Part shown: positions 1-6,879 of the stretch, piece by piece
How the letters are laid out: each line of letters begins with the position of its first letter
How positions within the stretch are numbered: the first letter of the stretch is position 1
Source of the DNA: Psilocybe azurescens
Taxonomy: Eukaryota > Basidiomycota > Agaricomycetes > Agaricales > Agrocybaceae
Assembly: GCA_023853785.1 (NCBI GenBank)
Contig: JAJIRX010000039.1
Span: forward strand, 1-10,681
Reading direction: 5' to 3'
DNA length: 10,681 nucleotides
Notes under the pieces: generated by a model
Told to the model about the DNA's origin: nothing
The model's database searches: none
What the model saw: the letters and a program-made list of their open reading frames with translations, nothing else
Position numbers and translations under genes: made by a program

Positions 1-1
1 A

Positions 2-142
2 CATCGAAAAAGAGGAAGAGGATACCAATACTACGTCAAATGGAAGGACTATCCGATCACCGGCAACGTGGAACCGCTTTGGTCTTTGAAGAAAACCGGT
101 AACGAAATCTTACAGACTTACCGAACACGTCACAAGCTGTAA
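2..142 (+). CDS. C-terminal end of chromodomain, Ty3/Gypsy chromovirus pol (element A, partial)
   Basis: The frame is open from the left edge of the window and stops at TAA 140-142, giving 46 residues. It reads like the second half of a retrotransposon chromodomain: a basic GRGYQYYVKWKDYP stretch (residues about 6-18), then EPLWSLK and a helix ending in EILQTYRTRHKL. In chromoviruses this module follows integrase and helps steer insertion to marked chromatin. The usual aromatic residue just before EP in the 'WEP' motif is Val here (NVEP), which suggests small compensating indels. The rest of pol lies to the left of the window. Downstream follow an extra broken frame, a polypurine tract and an LTR in the same orientation, which supports the assignment. 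I am confident of the domain type but not of the exact family. Confidence 0.8.
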   Translation, partial: HRKRGRGYQYYVKWKDYPITGNVEPLWSLKKTGNEILQTYRTRHKL

Positions 143-181
143 AAAAGACCACCATCTTCCCTCACTCAACAATCAATCAAC

Positions 182-1053
182 ATGCTCTCCTTTCCTCAAT
201 CAAACACGTCAAGTCCACTCTCTTTCCCCAAAACACTCACGAACCTATTTTCCTCACGACAAAATACCAAAATCCCAAGAAGATCGACAACAAATGCTTG
301 AAGAACTCGAGATAGCGTTCATAATGTCTCAAGATGCGGAGAAACAAGCACGCAATGAACTCAAGGATAGATGCGCAGCAATGGCGCATGACCAAAATCT
401 AGAGTATCAACTGCTGGATTTCCCAGCTCAAGGAAAAACTTAGACCTGGACTGGCAACAAAGGCTATAAGAAGGTCAAGTCGCTACACTTCTAGGCAACA
501 AACATCGATATCCAACAATGTCTCATTCCACTGCTCGTGCCTCATCTGTTCCCCAATCTACTACATTGTCTCAACTTTTTAATACTCTCTCCGTCTACGA
601 ACTACTTGAAATCTTGAAAATGCCGAAAACCGATACGACGTCAAGCCCTTTTGCCCCCCTTTATCGAACGAGAACTTGAATTCTTCAACTATTTATCTGG
701 CGAAATACGAATCATCGAGCGGACATCGCAGTCAAACAGGCGAGAGTCCGAGTCCACCACAAAGCCGCCACCGACTCCCTCAAACGTCTTCAACTCAAGG
801 GTTTCGAATGAGCCATCAAACACGTGCTCATCAAACACCGCACAACACCCCACGGAACAACTCCACCTGCAACCACTGCCACTGCCGGTGACCAGGACAT
901 ACAACAAGATACTGTCCTTTCAAGCGTAATGACTCTCCTCACAGAAGCGATTACTTTGATTATGACGACCACTTGGATGACGTTGGCATCGCAAACAATA
1001 CCGAGAACCCTACGGATACTGAAGACCATTCGACTGGGACAGTCGAACCTTAG
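182..1053 (+). pseudogene. Broken open reading frame between pol stop and 3' LTR of element A
   Basis: Protein-like sequence continues from about 40 bases after the pol stop up to a TAG at 1051-1053, directly beside the polypurine tract. It is visible only by switching frames. A possible start is ATG 182. A helical, charged stretch runs about 288-430 (MLEELEIAFIMSQDAEK...). The reading then moves to another frame from about 431, with an in-frame TAA at 467-469 (probably from CAA), and contains SVYELLEILKMPK near 590-628. ELEFFNYLSGEIRIIE lies near 672-719, followed by DIAVKQARVRVHHKAATD at 722-775. A TGA at 809-811 stands where CGA would fit. The frame that reaches the final TAG is acidic and Asp-rich (SDYFDYDDHLDDVG, from about 943). 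The reconstructed length would be roughly 290 residues. I do not recognise the protein. I see no zinc knuckle, signal peptide or membrane segment, so it is neither gag-like nor clearly env-like. Its function is unknown. Confidence 0.5.
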
Positions 1054-1060
1054 AAGGGGG
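1053..1060 (+). promoter_or_regulatory. Polypurine tract of element A
   Basis: The purine run GAAGGGGG lies three bases before the LTR start TGTTATGG. This is the expected primer site for plus-strand DNA synthesis in LTR retrotransposons. It overlaps the last base of the TAG stop codon, so coding sequence runs right up to it. Confidence 0.75.
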
Positions 1061-1112
1061 TAATGTTATGGACACTTTATTTTCTTTTTGCTTTTCCTTT
1101 TCTTTCCTTTTG

Positions 1113-1120
1113 TATATAAA
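1113..1120 (+). promoter_or_regulatory. TATA box in element A LTR
   Basis: TATATAAA lies about 50 bases into the LTR, just after a long pyrimidine run. Position and context fit the core promoter of the retrotransposon. Confidence 0.6.
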
Positions 1121-1128
1121 CCTTCCTG

Positions 1129-1153
1129 TCACATGATGGACAACATCATGTGA
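1129..1153. repeat. Perfect 10-bp inverted repeat in LTR A
   Basis: TCACATGATG (1129-1138) pairs exactly with CATCATGTGA (1144-1153) around a 5-base loop. It lies just downstream of the TATA box, so it could be a hairpin near the transcript start or a binding site for a dimeric regulator. The role is not shown. Confidence 0.6.
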
Positions 1154-1558
1154 TTGTTACAACAAGTCTTTTCTTTTCTTTTCTTTTCCCTTTTCTTTGT
1201 CATCCATCACATCATTGATACATCATCGTATGTTCTGATGAACTTTGCTTTCCATCATATCTACGAAACTCCATCATATCTTTGATGGACTTTCACTTCT
1301 ATCTTTTATGATACATCTTTCGATGAACACTTGATCTGTTTCCTCTATTCTTATATACATCTGCTGATGAACATTCAAACTCGTTTCAACTTGCTGTGCG
1401 GTTCATAGTATTTATACCAGGAAGGATCCACTGTATTCTTTAGCTAGTTCTTGAGAATCTAACCTCCTCTTACTTGACACTGCTTGGAACTTGCTGTTCT
1501 TGACTACTTGACTGTCGGCTTTATCCACGACGTGAATATAAAAGGTCGTAACACTCAG

Positions 1559-1749
1559 AGCCTCAATGAAAGGAGGTGACTCACACAACACAACACAACA
1601 GAAACAAGATATGTATTGAAGCATGTACTATGAACAAGCAGAAGGAGAAAGGAAGAGAAAAGAGAAGAACCCCTATGAGATGTCCCCTTATATATGTATA
1701 GGGGACATCAACATGTGCAAACAATGGAAGGACCAGCTGCATCCTTACA
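1559..1749 (-). repeat. 3' LTR start of element B, end uncertain
   Basis: Read on the minus strand, TGTAAGGATGCAGCTGG begins at 1749, directly after a polypurine tract (1750-1761). It is followed by a hairpin carrying TATATAA, then a pyrimidine-rich leader (about 1640-1670), which fits an LTR promoter region. The other end is unclear. One candidate is ...CAATACA, ending at 1612, which gives a TGT...ACA LTR of only 138 bp. Alternatively, element A inserted inside this LTR at 1554-1558, so that the rest lies left of A, outside the window. A small ACAAC-type repeat occupies 1582-1600. Confidence 0.5.
1679..1709. repeat. Inverted repeat enclosing the TATA box of LTR B
   Basis: GATGTCCCCT (1679-1688) pairs perfectly with AGGGGACATC (1700-1709) around an 11-base AT loop. 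On the minus strand TATATAA (rc of 1688-1694) lies at one edge of the loop. A TATA element held in a hairpin loop is probably the core promoter of element B. Confidence 0.6.
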
Positions 1750-1761
1750 CTCTCCCTGCCC
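1750..1761 (-). promoter_or_regulatory. Polypurine tract of element B
   Basis: On the minus strand the sequence GGGCAGGGAGAG lies immediately before TGTAAGG, the inferred LTR start. It follows about 150 bases of AT-rich untranslated sequence after the chromodomain remnant, the expected order for a Ty3/Gypsy 3' end. Confidence 0.6.
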
Positions 1762-1915
1762 ACAAAAAGAAAATGAAACAGAAAGAAGAGGCAAAATATT
1801 AGTAAAAAGCAAAATTAGAAAATATTAGAATTTAAACATAAATCCATGCACAGGTGCATCAAAACCCAGTGGGAAAGCTACTGCAGGCAAAGCCAAATGA
1901 AGACTACATAAAAGC

Positions 1916-2110
1916 CTAAAGAGTGTGGGATTGCCAATAGATGTCCACAGCTTTGTTGTTGTCCAGCTCAGCACCTGTGATCCAATGCTCATTTTTGTAA
2001 CCATGGCTGGCCCATTGTATGAAGCAACAGATTGATTTGCCAACCTTCTTGTGGTCTACAATTTTGTCAACCATGAATTTGTCATGGCCATTGACCATGA
2101 TTGGCCTGGG
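1916..2110 (-). pseudogene. Chromodomain remnant, element B
   Basis: From about 2110 to the stop at 1916-1918 the minus strand encodes a chromodomain-like module. FMVDKIVDHKKVGKS forms the first strand, then FIQWASHGYKNEHW with the conserved Trp, then the helix ELDNNKAVDIYW. It is in the same frame as the preceding integrase C-terminus, separated only by the TGA at 2111-2113. The module would bind chromatin marks during integration. The first-strand aromatics are partly lost, and the region is a relic. Confidence 0.75.
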
Positions 2111-2580
2111 TCATTCCAGAGTCCTCTTCAGGAATTTCACATTGTTGTTAGGAACCCAAGATTCGATGAGAGATGTGTGAAAAGTGGGAAAGGTGTTTGG
2201 CATGTTAGGCACATTGAGGGTCACCGTTGAGGCCATGTTATGTGTATCTAATACAAGAAAGGGCCCATCAAAATGTGGCATGAATTTTGCGACGTGCTTC
2301 TTGCTGGTGACCATGTAATCACATTGTCTGTTAACCATATTTACCATTACCTTATCACCCACCCTGTACGTAGGATTGTCTGCCCTGCATGTGTTAGCAA
2401 AGTAATATTGGGCAATTTTAGCCACCGTTAGATTATCCTTTGCTTGGCTGACATCCACAGCAATATGTTTACAACTTTGCAGGCAGACACATAATCTTTG
2501 GAAGGTTGGGTGGGCACTGATAGCAGCAGCAGCAGCACATGCAGTGATCTACCTGTTTTCAACTGGAAAGGGAGAATCTA
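2111..2580 (-). pseudogene. Integrase C-terminal region with GPY/F module, element B
   Basis: The clear open stretch 2458-2111 (115 codons) reads VAKIAQYYFAN, then YRVGDKVMV, then FDGPFLVLDTHN and FHTSLIESWVPNN. The FDGPF segment is the GPY/F-type module typical of Ty3/Gypsy integrases. It ends in a TGA where an Arg codon is expected before the chromodomain. Upstream, in other frames, about 2460-2580 encodes SPFQLKTGRSLHV and a run of five Leu from the (AGC)5 tract. At least one frameshift near 2565 separates this from the core. Confidence 0.8.
2522..2536. repeat. (AGC)5 microsatellite
   Basis: Five tandem AGC units fall in the integrase linker. On the coding (minus) strand they read as Leu codons. 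This is probably slippage expansion, with no sign of function. Confidence 0.85.
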
Positions 2581-3117
2581 GTTGATTTGTTAACTATATT
2601 CATCCACTGGAACCTGATTTGGGGCAATGTGCAAACCCAACCCTTTTGGTTGCACTTGACATGGTAATGTAGCAATTGATTTATTGATTTATTTGAGTGT
2701 TTGCTTGCACTGTCAGTTTGGGGTGATACATGGATAGGCAATGGCACAGGTAAACCCGCGAATATCACGCCAAAACCCGCACCCTACCTGTGGGGCAACC
2801 CTACCCGTAACCCCACGGGTTTACCCGTCAAAAGAGCCTAAAAATGTCCAAATCGGCCCATAATTGAATGAGATATGGTTATCATATCTTCCTCAGTTTT
2901 GGTCCAAAAAATACGTTTTTAGACTCGTTCGAAAGCCTCACGGGTAGGGCTATCGTAACCCGTACCCTACCCATGCGGTACCCGTACCCCTAACCTGTGC
3001 AGGTTACCCCAACCAGCGCCATTGCCTATACATGGAGGAGCACTTGTGCTTAACACCTGTAAGAACCATTAAATGTTTCCAAAACTTAGAAACAAACAGC
3101 TTGTCCATGTCTTTCAC
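2581..3117 (-). pseudogene. Integrase core, second half, element B (split by MITE copy 1)
   Basis: After the LINE fragment, integrase resumes on the minus strand at about 3117 with DMDKLFVSKFWKHL and TGVKHKCSS. It is interrupted by the MITE (2735-3028), then continues TDSASKHSNKSINQLL and CNQKGWVCTLPQI to about 2581. The DxDKLF block should contain the second catalytic Asp. The block after YHP normally carries the catalytic Glu as SER, and here it is SKH, so the Glu is Lys. A one-base loss near the YHP motif also shifts the frame. The first half of the core, with the first catalytic Asp, is absent. Confidence 0.75.
2735..3028 (+). mobile_element. MITE copy 1, hAT-like, with perfect 8-bp target duplication
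   Basis: The 294-bp element starts TAGGCAATGGC and ends GCCATTGCCTA, an 11-bp perfect terminal inverted repeat. It is flanked by TACATGGA at 2727-2734 and again at 3029-3036. The subterminal parts are filled with ACCCGT/ACGGGT-type words in both orientations, as expected of transposase binding sites in non-autonomous elements. It encodes nothing. An 8-bp duplication and TAGG-type ends fit the hAT superfamily best, but the fifth base is C rather than the usual G, so the superfamily is inferred. Copy 2 (5659-5957) is its close relative in reverse orientation. Relative to copy 2 it lacks about 26 bases in the centre. Confidence 0.88.
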
Positions 3118-3129
3118 CTGATTTAGTTC

Positions 3130-3513
3130 TTAGTCATTCATTGCCGCTATACATTTTATTAGGATCTTCATATGGGGCTTTCCACAGAGGATATTCTGTA
3201 GGTTTCTTGCATCTTGTCCAAGTTCTTGGTCCATTTCTGCCTGTTCCCATGTGTACAAAGGGCATTCAAATAAGTAGTGCATGACTGTTTCTTCAAACAC
3301 TCCATGGGTTGCTGTTTGGCATTTTGTGCATCTGCTGCTGTCTGATTTTCTGAATTGATGTAGGTAGCTGTTGAGGGGTATGTGGCCTGTTCTAATTTGC
3401 ATATATAGTCTTGCTTTTGGCCTCATCATATTGTTCTGTGTGTTGCAAAATTTGGTGAACAGGTGTGCAGTGTCCACTTTAGCAAATGTTATTTTTGTGG
3501 TGATGTGTTCCAT
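3130..3513 (-). pseudogene. LINE C-terminal zinc-binding domain
   Basis: This is the longest intact stretch of the LINE, 127 codons ending in TAA at 3130-3132. It contains RLYMQIRTGHIPLNSYLH, then CTKC, followed 13 residues later by HYLFEC. This gives the pattern C-X2-C-X13-H-X4-C, as in the zinc-binding region that follows RNase H in many fungal non-LTR elements. A presumed role is RNA or DNA binding during target-primed reverse transcription. It is joined to the RNase H part by a frameshift near 3515. Confidence 0.75.
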
Positions 3514-3524
3514 CTTCAGGTGAC

Positions 3525-4070
3525 TTCATCATTGAGTTTGATCTGCTTTGTGGTCTTGAGATGCTTTGTGCTTATTGGTAGTCAGCCTTGTTGTAGGAAG
3601 TGTGGGAGTAGTGTCTTGGGTGCCAGCTGTATATCTGCTGCAGCCTTCTGGGCTTCAGTGTCTGCAGTTTTGTTTCCTGCTACTTCTTTGTGAGCAGGTA
3701 TCCATTGGATAGTAAAATTTTCACCATGATATGGGTCTGCTCATGGCCCATTAGGGTGCCAGCCACTGCATTTATTTCATTGATGAGGTACAAGCTGCTC
3801 CTTAGTGTGCTCACTTTTGTTGCCTTAATGCTATTTTTGCTGACTGTATATATTGACATGGTGAGTTTTCTGAGCCTTCCAGAATTTTGTAGCATCCAGC
3901 AGCCCATTAGCAGGCCCACTGCTTCTGCATCCTCAGGTGGGTATTCTGTGTTGGGTCCTAGTTGATATCAGATTGTCTGCCTTGGTTTGTTTTGGCCTGC
4001 ATCATATAGCACTGCTGACAATCCCACCATTCTGTACATGCTTGAGCGGTCTGTGTAGATGTGTGTTCTT
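3525..4070 (-). pseudogene. LINE RNase H domain, disrupted
   Basis: RNase H removes the RNA strand of the RNA/DNA hybrid. IYTDRSS at about 4041-4060 is the TDGS-type first strand, with Gly replaced by Arg. EDAEAVGLLMGCW near 3900-3940 supplies the conserved Glu. The third acidic site reads IYTVSKNS near 3835-3853, so the usual Asp is Val. After a one-base loss in the T run near 3715 the frame continues WIPAHKEVAGNKTAD, which still has the last Asp. TGA at 3968-3970 and 3582-3584 stand where Arg would fit. It is clearly inactive. Confidence 0.8.
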
Positions 4071-4632
4071 GCTTTGTTTTTCTTTTCTTCATCTATGGCT
4101 TTGTTTGCTGATGTGTCTATCTGTGTTGCATAATCTGGGTGTTCTTCTGTGTCTCTTTTCCTTGGCTGTATGCATTCAAATCTTGTTGGGTTGTGTTGGA
4201 AGATATGGAGTAGATTTTGTAGCAATGTGATGTGTGTTTTTGCTGACTTTTTGTGATATTTGTCTAGTAGGGTGGCAGCTGGGTTCTTGACCAGTAGTGA
4301 TGAAAGATGTACCAAGGCTCAGTAGCATGCTTTACACAGCATGAGGTCTGCAGGTAGTACCCCAGTATGGGGATCTAGCAACTCTGTAGGAGTGGTATGC
4401 AATGCCCCTGTTATTGCCAATGTAGCAATGTGTTGTAGTTTTGTGAGTGCTGTTAAGGCACTGACAGAGCCTGTCTTTGAGTGTGTCCATTGATGAGATA
4501 AGGTGGTGTGTACCAGGTTTCTAGGCCATATGTCATTTTTGGTATGGCTACTGCAATATATAGTTGACACATTGACTTAGCTTGTATTCCACCTGCTGCA
4601 TTGCTGAGTTGGCAGAATTGTAGTAGCCAGTT
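4071..4632 (-). pseudogene. LINE reverse transcriptase C-terminal (thumb/connection) remnant
   Basis: The segment begins WLLQFCQLSNAAGG and continues LYIAVAIPKMTYGLETWYTPP, a pattern typical of the region just downstream of the RT palm in fungal LINEs. A frameshift near 4480 leads to SVSALTALTKLQHIATLAITGAL, then KACY followed by TGA (4319-4321, Arg expected) and VHLSSL. The catalytic FADD block is not present, so the copy starts inside the RT gene. Confidence 0.72.
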
Positions 4633-5103
4633 TGTGGTCACACCCTTATTATGTTGGCAGTCAATACAACCTGGAATATAACCATTTTCCAAATCAGATC
4701 TCATCCCAGGCCAGAAATACAAGTTATGGATTGATTCATAAGTCTTAAAAATCCAAAGTGACCAATTGTGTCATGAGCCAGGATAAATATATCCTCATGT
4801 ATGCCACACAACACTGGTACCATTAAATGGTCCCCAATAAACCACAAGCCATTCTTAATCTTGACCTCAGGCATTCCCCAAGCAGCAGCAATTAGCTTTT
4901 TACACCACAGGTCTTTGGTGTAAACATCCCTAATTCTATTTATCATATCATCATCAATCAATACATGAGTAGTGCATTTGAGGCCTGCGGGGCAGGATCT
5001 GCACTCGCTAGGGCTGCCATTGTGTTGAACAGATTTTGGGTCCTCCTTCTGTCCAAGAAGGCAGTCTCATGCAATGAAGGCAGGGACAGATAAGGGTGAG
5101 TGG
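4633..5103 (-). pseudogene. RNase H/integrase linker and integrase zinc finger (H2C2), element B
   Basis: From 5103 downward the minus strand reads HPYLSLPSLHETAFLD and TQNLFNTMAALASADP. After a frameshift near 4960 follow IDDDMINRIRDVYTK, WCKKLIAAAWGMPEV and GLWFIGDHLMVP. AHDTIGHFGF gives the paired His and, after another frameshift near 4740, GCIDCQHNKGVTT gives CX2C. Together these form the HHCC finger of a retroelement integrase. The reading ends where the LINE begins. Confidence 0.78.
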
Positions 5104-5650
5104 CTATTTTTGAGCCTCCAATGGATCAGATTCAGACAGGTAGGGATATCTCAAAAGTGCATCTGTGATTGTATTGTTTTCTCCTTTCACATAAACAAAT
5201 TTACAGTCATAAATAGCCAGCTCCTTCATCCATCTACCCTGGTGCCTTGACAAATGCTTTTGTGTCAGAAAATTCAACAAGGTTTTATGGTTGGTGTACA
5301 CAAAAATTCAGCACTAAGCAAGTCAACTTTCCATTTGCAGACAGCACACATAATTGCTAACATTTCTTTTTCATGAACTGCATAATTTATCTTGACCCCT
5401 TTTAGGGTAGAAGAGTCAAAAGTAACCAGTCAAGCTATTTCCCAAGTGGGACCGAATGACAGCACAGCACCAGTCACTCTATCACTTGCATTGGTGGTTA
5501 CAAAGATTTTATTCATATCAAGTGCATTATGGTTGACCATTGTCAGACACTCACGCAACACCAAAATCTGCTTAATATTATAAAATGCATTCTGACACAT
5601 CTGAGACCATGCCGGAAATTTCTTGTCACACTCTTTAGTAGTTAAACAAT
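5104..5650 (-). pseudogene. RNase H domain, element B
   Basis: Directly beyond MITE copy 2 the minus strand continues in frame: DCLTTKECDKKFPAWSQ, RECLTMVNHNALD, then KIFVTTNASDRVTGAVLSFGP. It continues LKGVKINYAVHEKEMLAIMCAV, and after a one-base loss near 5300 YTNHKTLLNFLTQKHLSRH and KGENNTITDALLRYP. The family motifs TDAS and YTDHK both have Asn instead of the catalytic Asp (codon 5490-5492 for the first). A TGA at 5430-5432 replaces the expected Arg after GPTWEIA. Confidence 0.82.
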
Positions 5651-5658
5651 CCAGAATC

Positions 5659-5957
5659 TAGGCAATGGCACGGGTTACGGGTAGGGATACCACGCGGGTA
5701 TGGTACGGGTTATGTTAGCCCTACCCGTGAGCTTTCGAACGAGCCTAAAAACATATTTTTGGACCAAAACTGAGGGAGATATGACTGATTTCTCAAAATT
5801 CATCGAAATTAGCCATATCTCATTCAATTCTGGGCCGATTTGGACATTTTGGGCTCTTTTTGATGGGTAAACCCGTGGGGTTGCGGGTAGGGTTGCGCCA
5901 CGGGTAGGGTACGGGTTTCTGGCGCGATACCCACGGGTTTACCCGTGCCATTGCCTA
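5659..5957 (-). mobile_element. MITE copy 2, hAT-like, with perfect 8-bp target duplication
   Basis: The 299-bp element is flanked by CCAGAATC at 5651-5658 and 5958-5965. Its ends share the 17-bp inverted repeat TAGGCAATGGCACGGGT. The interior aligns along its whole length with the reverse complement of copy 1 (2735-3028), including the ACCCGT/ACGGGT blocks and a GTCCAAATCGGCCCA core. The strand given is therefore relative to copy 1. It splits the RT/RNase H coding sequence of element B. Removing the insert and one duplication joins the two sides in frame. The upstream RT frame runs 44 codons into the MITE by chance. Confidence 0.9.
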
Positions 5958-6870
5958 CCAGAATCTTGCTCTGAACTGTGAGCTTAGGTAGGAATGCTGC
6001 AAGATACCGCACCAAACCCAGAAAACCACATACTTGTTTAGCAGAGCATGGCACAGGCCACTCCAGTATATGATTAACCTTCTTTTCATCAGCTTCAATT
6101 CCCTGTTGAGAAATAAGGTGACCCAAAAACTTGACTTTGTAACAGAACAAATGTGTCTCCTTTTCATTCACATACAGTTTGGCTGCCCACAGTGCATTCA
6201 TTATTGTGTGGACATTCTGGATGTGCTCATTGACTGTTTGAGACCAAATAATAATATTATTAAGATATATATGGCATATCTTTCTGATATGTGTGTGCAA
6301 CATGTTTGAAACCTGACACTGATGAATGGCAGGAGAATTTTGAAACCCCATAGGCATGACACACCATTCATAATTCCCAAATGGACTGCTAACAGCAGTT
6401 TTGTGGATATCATCTGGATGTATCCATGTATGGAAGAAACTATCAGTCATGTCGATACTTGCCCTAATTTTACCCTTCACACAATCTGCAAGGATATCAT
6501 CAACCCTTGGCATAGGAAAGTTATCTGGCACAGTGTTTGCATTTATTTCATGGTATTCACACACCCAATGTAGCATTACATTTGGGTCAGGCTTAGGAAT
6601 AACAAATGAAGGGGAGAGATTCAGGGCTTTCATTGGGCGAATGAAGCCAGATTGCAACTGCATATTAGTAAGCTTTTCAAAGTTTGCACAAAACTGTCTA
6701 TGCATATCATATTTCCATTGCAATATTCTCTTGTAAACATCCTTAAGCTTGATTGTGGCCATATCAGCACAGGAAGTTCATCAATGTGTGGTATAGAGAC
6801 AAATATTTCCCTGTATTCAACCTTAAGATCATTTTCCAAGGCCACCAATTTGTCCTTAGAAGCCAACTGC
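5958..6870 (-). pseudogene. Reverse transcriptase domain, element B
   Basis: The main open stretch starts near 6762, and about 268 codons belong to RT. SGFIRPMKA and PSFVIPKPDP occupy residues 38-60, RWVC-type HWVCEYHEINANTVPDNFPMPRVDDIL 65-91, and SIDMTDSFF at 102-110 with catalytic Asp104. WCVMPMGFQNSPAIHQ lies at 133-148 and YLNNIIIWS at 166-174. FLGHLISQQGIEADEKKV and CGFLGLVRYLAAFLPKL follow. The catalytic pair of the YxDD box is Asn-Asn (6256-6261), which would abolish polymerase activity. Upstream, in another frame, ASKDKLVALENDLK and IPHIDELP (about 6780-6865) are the pre-RT segment. Frameshifts near 6765 and 6880 separate the parts. Confidence 0.88.
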
Positions 6871-6879
6871 TCAATAGTA

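Larger units (their letters stand above)
1064..1553 (+). repeat. 3' LTR of element A
   Basis: The 490-bp segment begins TGTTATGG after the polypurine tract and ends GTCGTAACA. The ends form the perfect short inverted repeat TGTTA/TAACA expected for an LTR. The U3 part is strongly pyrimidine-rich (1078-1111 and 1167-1196), as in many fungal promoters, with a TATA box at 1113-1120. The middle holds several loose copies of short words such as CATCATATCT and GATGAAC (about 1237-1370). CTCAG at 1554-1558 is the predicted 5-bp target duplication. The partner copy lies outside the window, so this cannot be confirmed here. The start is well supported. The end rests on the terminal inverted repeat alone. 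Confidence 0.72.
3118..4632 (-). mobile_element. Truncated LINE-type non-LTR retrotransposon inside integrase of element B
   Basis: The minus strand carries the C-terminal part of a fungal non-LTR retrotransposon: end of reverse transcriptase, RNase H, then a Cys/His zinc-binding tail. The RT fingers and palm, and any ORF1 or endonuclease, are absent, as in 5'-truncated LINE copies. The right junction is near 4632, where integrase reads KGVTT and LINE WLLQF begins. The left junction lies between 3117 and 3130, just after the LINE stop codon, so no long 3' UTR or poly(A) is visible. TGA stops at 3582-3584, 3968-3970 and 4319-4321 interrupt the frame. I could not identify a target-site duplication. 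Confidence 0.8.

Noticed and set aside
689..1029. Minus-strand open frames opposite the post-pol region of element A
   Set aside because: The plus strand has the more protein-like composition, the correct polarity relative to chromodomain, polypurine tract and LTR, and ends at the tract.
1412..1763. Two minus-strand open frames of 60-70 codons between the LTRs
   Set aside because: They run through LTR sequence of both elements and cross the inferred LTR boundary. They show no domain or start context.
2760..3010. GGGTA/ACCCGT repeats as telomeric sequence
   Set aside because: They are short, irregular, in both orientations, and confined to a MITE with defined ends and target duplications.
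3463..4230. Long plus-strand open frames with many hydrophobic residues, looking like membrane proteins
   Set aside because: They are antisense shadows of the LINE on the minus strand, which shows RNase H and zinc-binding motifs. AT-rich antisense gives Phe/Leu/Cys-rich translations by chance.
5824..5956. The last 44 codons of the RT frame as a real protein extension
   Set aside because: They are read from MITE copy 2, whose ends and target duplication are clear. The true coding sequence resumes beyond it.
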